A stretch of DNA of 47,425 bases. Source: Bacteroidales bacterium (GTDB lineage Bacteria; Bacteroidota; Bacteroidia; Bacteroidales; P3). Shown in pieces: positions 45,029-47,425 of this stretch. The notes beneath the pieces were generated by a model. It worked only from the letters and a program-made list of their open reading frames with translations, had not been told where the DNA came from and did not search any database. Both the position numbers and the translations under genes were made by a program. Numbering within the stretch: the stretch's first letter is position 1; every line of letters begins with the position of its first letter. Where the stretch lies: positions 1 to 47,425 of the forward strand of contig JAFXMW010000031.1 in NCBI GenBank assembly GCA_017530105.1, in the 5' to 3' direction.

Positions 45029-45130
45029 CAAATATTAAGTATTAATTAGTTGCGTCGATTTCTGTCGAAAAAGTGTGACAGATTCGTGCAATTCTTGGTG
45101 CTGGGTCAGCCTACGTGCCAAGAAAAAAAA

Positions 45131-46291
45131 ATGTCCCAAACTGACCTCTTAAAATTAAAGAGTTATCTACCAGCCATCACTAAGACCACTCCTTCGATGG
45201 GCTGGTTTGTGGAGTATTACGTTTTCGACCCGGTGGAAGAAAGAATGATTAGGAAAAGAATCCGCATCCAGAAGCTTATCAAACGGTACCGCACGAAACG
45301 GGAACAGGCTATCGCTGCCCAACAGATAGCGGAGGAGTTAAACCACAGACTGGCCAGCGGCTGGTCTCCCCTGTATGAGAGCGACGACAGCCGCCTATAT
45401 ACGCCTATCGACACTCTGCGCGACCGATTCCTGGAGGCCAAGCGGCGCGAGGGTTGCCGGGACACGACGATGGTGAACTATACGTCGATGACGGGTCTGT
45501 TCCTCCGCTGGTGCGAGGATTCGGGCAGGGCACGGAAGTTCAGCGGCACGTTCCTAAGGATGGACGGGGTATGTTATATGGATTCTATCATGGACAAGGG
45601 GAATGGCAACAGAAGCTATAACAATACGCTGAAGGTTATGCGGTGCTTCTTTCAATGGGCACTGGAGCATTGCTATTGCAGAGAGAATCCTTTCGAGGGG
45701 ATGAGAGTGCTGCCCAAGGAGAAGAAAAAGAGGGTGCTAATAGATAAGGCAACAAGAGTCAGAATAATGGATTATTTCGACATGCACAGGCCAGCTATGA
45801 CGACGGTGTGCAAGCTGGTGTATTATTCTGCCTTGCGTCCGCTGGAGATACAGAAGCTCCGCGTCCGGGACTTCGACCTGCCCCACCGATGCGTGAGGGT
45901 GCCCGAAGAGGTGGCTAAGAACGGAAAGAGCCGTTGCGCCACCCTGTCGGGCGACCTGATGGACGAGCTGATGCCGGTAATAGACCGGGTGAAGGAGAAG
46001 GATTGGTACCTGTTCGGGGAGGGTAACATGGAGCCCGCTGCGCGGCCCATTAACAAGGGATATTTCAGGAAGCAGTGGGATAAGATGAGGCGCGACTTGA
46101 TGCTGCCGGACGAGATGCAGCTGTACAGCCTACGCGACACGGGGATTACGGACTTGCTGCACGCCGGTGTAGACCAACTGACAGTGCAGCACCACGCGGA
46201 CCACAGCAGTCTGGCAATACAGGGTATCTATACGGACCATTTCGATGCCGGACTGAACGAGAGGGTATTTAACAGCGGGGTGGAGTTTTAG
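45131..46291 (+). CDS. Tyrosine-type site-specific integrase
   Basis: 386 residues from the ATG at 45131, which follows an A-run (usual Bacteroidota leader); the frame is open to a TTG at 45050, but that extension is unlike integrase. N-terminal arm-binding domain about 1-85 (SMGWFVEYYVFDPVEERMIRK), core-binding SAM-like domain about 95-195, catalytic domain from about 205: Arg236 in ALRPLEIQKL, Arg335 in YSLRDTG, His358 in HADHSS, Tyr367 in GIYTDH. The usual His of the HxxR box is Tyr332 here, a variant seen in other Bacteroidota integrases. It would recombine the element with the tRNA-Gly 3' end. The right-hand attachment site is outside the window. Confidence 0.93.
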   Translation: MSQTDLLKLKSYLPAITKTTPSMGWFVEYYVFDPVEERMIRKRIRIQKLIKRYRTKREQAIAAQQIAEELNHRLASGWSPLYESDDSRLYTPIDTLRDRFLEAKRREGCRDTTMVNYTSMTGLFLRWCEDSGRARKFSGTFLRMDGVCYMDSIMDKGNGNRSYNNTLKVMRCFFQWALEHCYCRENPFEGMRVLPKEKKKRVLIDKATRVRIMDYFDMHRPAMTTVCKLVYYSALRPLEIQKLRVRDFDLPHRCVRVPEEVAKNGKSRCATLSGDLMDELMPVIDRVKEKDWYLFGEGNMEPAARPINKGYFRKQWDKMRRDLMLPDEMQLYSLRDTGITDLLHAGVDQLTVQHHADHSSLAIQGIYTDHFDAGLNERVFNSGVEF

Positions 46292-46305
46292 CCAGGCTAA
46301 AAAAA

Positions 46306-46331
46306 CGCCGACGGTTTCACAACCATCGGCG
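46306..46331 (-). terminator. Terminator of the minus-strand three-gene operon
   Basis: CGCCGACGGTT (46306-46316) pairs with AACCATCGGCG (46321-46331) with one mismatch and a 4-base loop. On the minus strand a run of T (46305-46299) follows. A-run on the other flank means it could not serve the integrase gene in the plus direction. Confidence 0.8.
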
Positions 46332-46352
46332 CAAAAAAAAAATGTCTTCAGC

Positions 46353-46772
46353 TTAGGGTTCGTCGGGTCCCGGGCAGGGGTGCTGCCACTGCCAGAGGCA
46401 GAAGTCGGTGAGTTCGCTGACGGCGTCGGGGCTGCCGACGGTGCCGCCGGTGGCGAGGCGGGCGCGGTCGATGAGCTTGAGGGTGGCGGCGCACACCTGG
46501 GCGACGGTGCTGGCGCGGCGGGTGTCGTCCATGATGCCGGCGCAGTTGAGCACGGGCAGTGCCGTGGTGGCATCGTCGTGCTGGAAGTGCACAGCGAAGA
46601 GGTAGTCGCGCATGTCGGCAAGGTGGCACAGTTCCTGCCGGTCGAAGGAGCGGTAGAGGGTGGGGCGCACCTGCTCCATCAGTTCGTCGAAGGCGTCGAC
46701 CATGCGGCCGAACTCGCGGTGGTTGTCGTAGCTGACGTAGCCGGTGCCGAGGGTGGTGTTGTCGTATTTCAT
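46353..46772 (-). CDS. Unknown protein, third gene of the coupled trio
   Basis: 139 residues from the ATG at 46772, which overlaps the stop of the preceding gene (ATGA). Upstream in-frame codons are not needed. No family recognised. It begins KYDNTTLGTGYVSYDNHREF, has helical segments (MVDAFDELMEQVRPTLYRSF, RQELCHLADMRDYLFAVHF) and ends FCLWQWQHPCPGPDEP. No signal peptide or membrane segment, so probably cytoplasmic. The region is visibly more GC-rich than the chromosomal genes to the left, in keeping with a recently acquired element. Function unknown. Confidence 0.65.
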   Translation of the reverse strand: MKYDNTTLGTGYVSYDNHREFGRMVDAFDELMEQVRPTLYRSFDRQELCHLADMRDYLFAVHFQHDDATTALPVLNCAGIMDDTRRASTVAQVCAATLKLIDRARLATGGTVGSPDAVSELTDFCLWQWQHPCPGPDEP

Positions 46773-47140
46773 TGGGCACCTCCTTCCTGTGCTGGTGTGT
46801 CGTTGACGAACAGACCGTCGATGTCTCGTATGGCATTGAGCAGGGACATAGCCATGGCGACAACCTGTTCGGAGGGTTCGCCGCCCAACCATGCCGTCAG
46901 GCCGCGTGCCACCATGGCTTCTTCGTCGTTGCCAGCCATGGCTGCGGCCACATTATCAATCCGGTATTCAACAAAGGTGTTCAACGCCTTCTTGAAGACC
47001 ACAAACCAGAAGTCTGTAACCTCCCCATTATGATATCCGTTCATCATCGTTCTAAGAATATGGTCGGGATACTCCGTGGGCAATGGTGCGACATATCGGC
47101 GGAAGGTGTCTTGGCAATAGCTTAACTGACGTGCGCTCAT
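46769..47140 (-). CDS. Unknown protein, second gene of the coupled trio
   Basis: 123 residues from the ATG at 47140, overlapping the stop of the first gene (ATGA) and itself overlapped by the third. Longer upstream reading is Arg/Pro-rich and looks like a shadow frame. Sequence is mostly helical: RQLSYCQDTFRRYVAPLPTE, FWFVVFKKALNTFVEYRID, EQVVAMAMSLLNAIRDIDGL. No family recognised, no signal peptide. Middle gene of an operon, so its product may act with the two neighbours. Function unknown. Confidence 0.65.
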   Translation of the reverse strand: MSARQLSYCQDTFRRYVAPLPTEYPDHILRTMMNGYHNGEVTDFWFVVFKKALNTFVEYRIDNVAAAMAGNDEEAMVARGLTAWLGGEPSEQVVAMAMSLLNAIRDIDGLFVNDTPAQEGGAQ

Positions 47141-47328
47141 AGTGCACCTCCTTCCTGCAGGGCGGCCATGCGTAGGTTCTGGCGGGTGTCGGTTTCTTTC
47201 TGGGCGATGGCGCGTTCGGCCAGTGCTTGTTGTTTCCACGCCTCGAGGCGGATGACGGCGATGGCGTGCTGGAGTGTTTTCTGTTCCCCTGTCGTGGGCC
47301 GGGGTGCGCCCTTGGTGTTCTCTGTCAT
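47137..47328 (-). CDS. Small unknown protein, first gene of the coupled trio
   Basis: 63 residues, start ATG at 47328. Composition suggests a flexible front (TENTKGAPRPTTGEQ) and a single amphipathic helix or coiled coil (KTLQHAIAVIRLEAWKQQAL, AERAIAQKETDTRQN). No family recognised. Its stop overlaps the start of the second gene by 4 bases, the same arrangement as between genes two and three, which argues that all three are real and translated in step. The start lies 2 bases inside from a large inverted repeat (47330-47392). Confidence 0.6.
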   Translation of the reverse strand: MTENTKGAPRPTTGEQKTLQHAIAVIRLEAWKQQALAERAIAQKETDTRQNLRMAALQEGGAL

Positions 47329-47329
47329 A

Positions 47330-47392
47330 GCTTAATGATTTTTGACATTAAATAAAAAAGGCCCGGGCAGGGGTGTCAAAGGTTCATTAAGC
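47330..47392. promoter_or_regulatory. Large gapped inverted repeat upstream of the trio (possible operator)
   Basis: GCTTAATGA-TT-TTTGACA (47330-47347) and TGTCAAA-GGT-TCATTAAGC (47374-47392) are inverted copies: 9 bp plus 7 bp, perfect in both blocks, spacers of 2 and 3. The 26-base centre contains an A-run and the palindrome GCCCGGGC (47361-47368). On the minus strand GCCCGGGCC is followed by TTTTTT (47359-47354), so it may also end an upstream gene. Nothing to the right of 47393 can be called with confidence. Confidence 0.65.
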
Positions 47393-47425
47393 AAAACCAT
47401 GCGGGCATTACTGCTGGCGCGTCCC

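Noticed and set aside
45050-45130. TTG start giving a 27-residue longer integrase
   Set aside because: The extension is unlike integrase N termini, and the ATG at 45131 has the expected A-rich leader.
46380-47033. 217-codon plus-strand frame opposite the unknown trio
   Set aside because: Ala/Gly/Val/Glu-rich shadow. The minus-strand reading has two ATGA overlaps and a matching terminator, which is better support.

Overview
The window comes from a member of the Bacteroidota, most likely order Bacteroidales. Evidence: promoters of the Bacteroidetes type (TAnnTTTG at -7, often TTG about 20 bases upstream), A-rich leaders instead of Shine-Dalgarno sites, a fused SecDF, a DUF4301 gene, TonB-dependent receptor and PorV-type outer-membrane genes, and several giant exported proteins with type IX secretion system (T9SS) C-terminal domains. 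Genus cannot be read from the sequence.

Layout. 1-2254: the 3' part of a phage/ICE-type polyvalent protein (ADP-ribosyltransferase-like and zinc-peptidase-like domains, duplicated tail), a mobile-element remnant or edge. 2279-9104: a heavy-metal efflux operon: His-rich small exported protein, His-rich adaptor lipoprotein, TolC-like channel, HME-type RND pump, and a NUDIX hydrolase overlapping the pump by 4 bases, closed by a long stem-loop and T-run. 9148-17038: two T9SS cargo proteins (choice-of-anchor L protein; 2012-residue FN3/CUB/adhesin mosaic) with a strong terminator. 17091-19047: a small minus-strand basic ORF with its own promoter and terminator, lemA, a TPM-domain protein, and a nested palindrome. 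19116-24274: DUF4301 gene, a lipoprotein, an exported cyclophilin, pheS, folB and radC. 24296-37640: secDF, a small membrane protein, then a TonB receptor / 1601-residue T9SS protein / PorV-like trio with one terminator at the end. 37662-42482: greA, a minus-strand operon (Na/Pi cotransporter, purM-like, HIT) and rpsO. 42608-45028: pnp and tRNA-Gly(CCC). 45029-47425: an integrated element beginning at the tRNA: tyrosine integrase, then a GC-rich minus-strand trio of unknown genes joined by ATGA overlaps, preceded by a large inverted repeat.

How it fits together. The middle of the window is core chromosome (translation, RNA decay, purine and folate synthesis, protein export) interleaved with cell-surface genes. 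SecDF supports export across the inner membrane, and T9SS cargo and PorV-like proteins act at the outer membrane; the T9SS core machine itself is not in the window. Both ends carry mobile DNA. The least explained parts are the coupled trio beside the integrase, the TonB/giant/PorV operon, and the palindromic intergenic elements.
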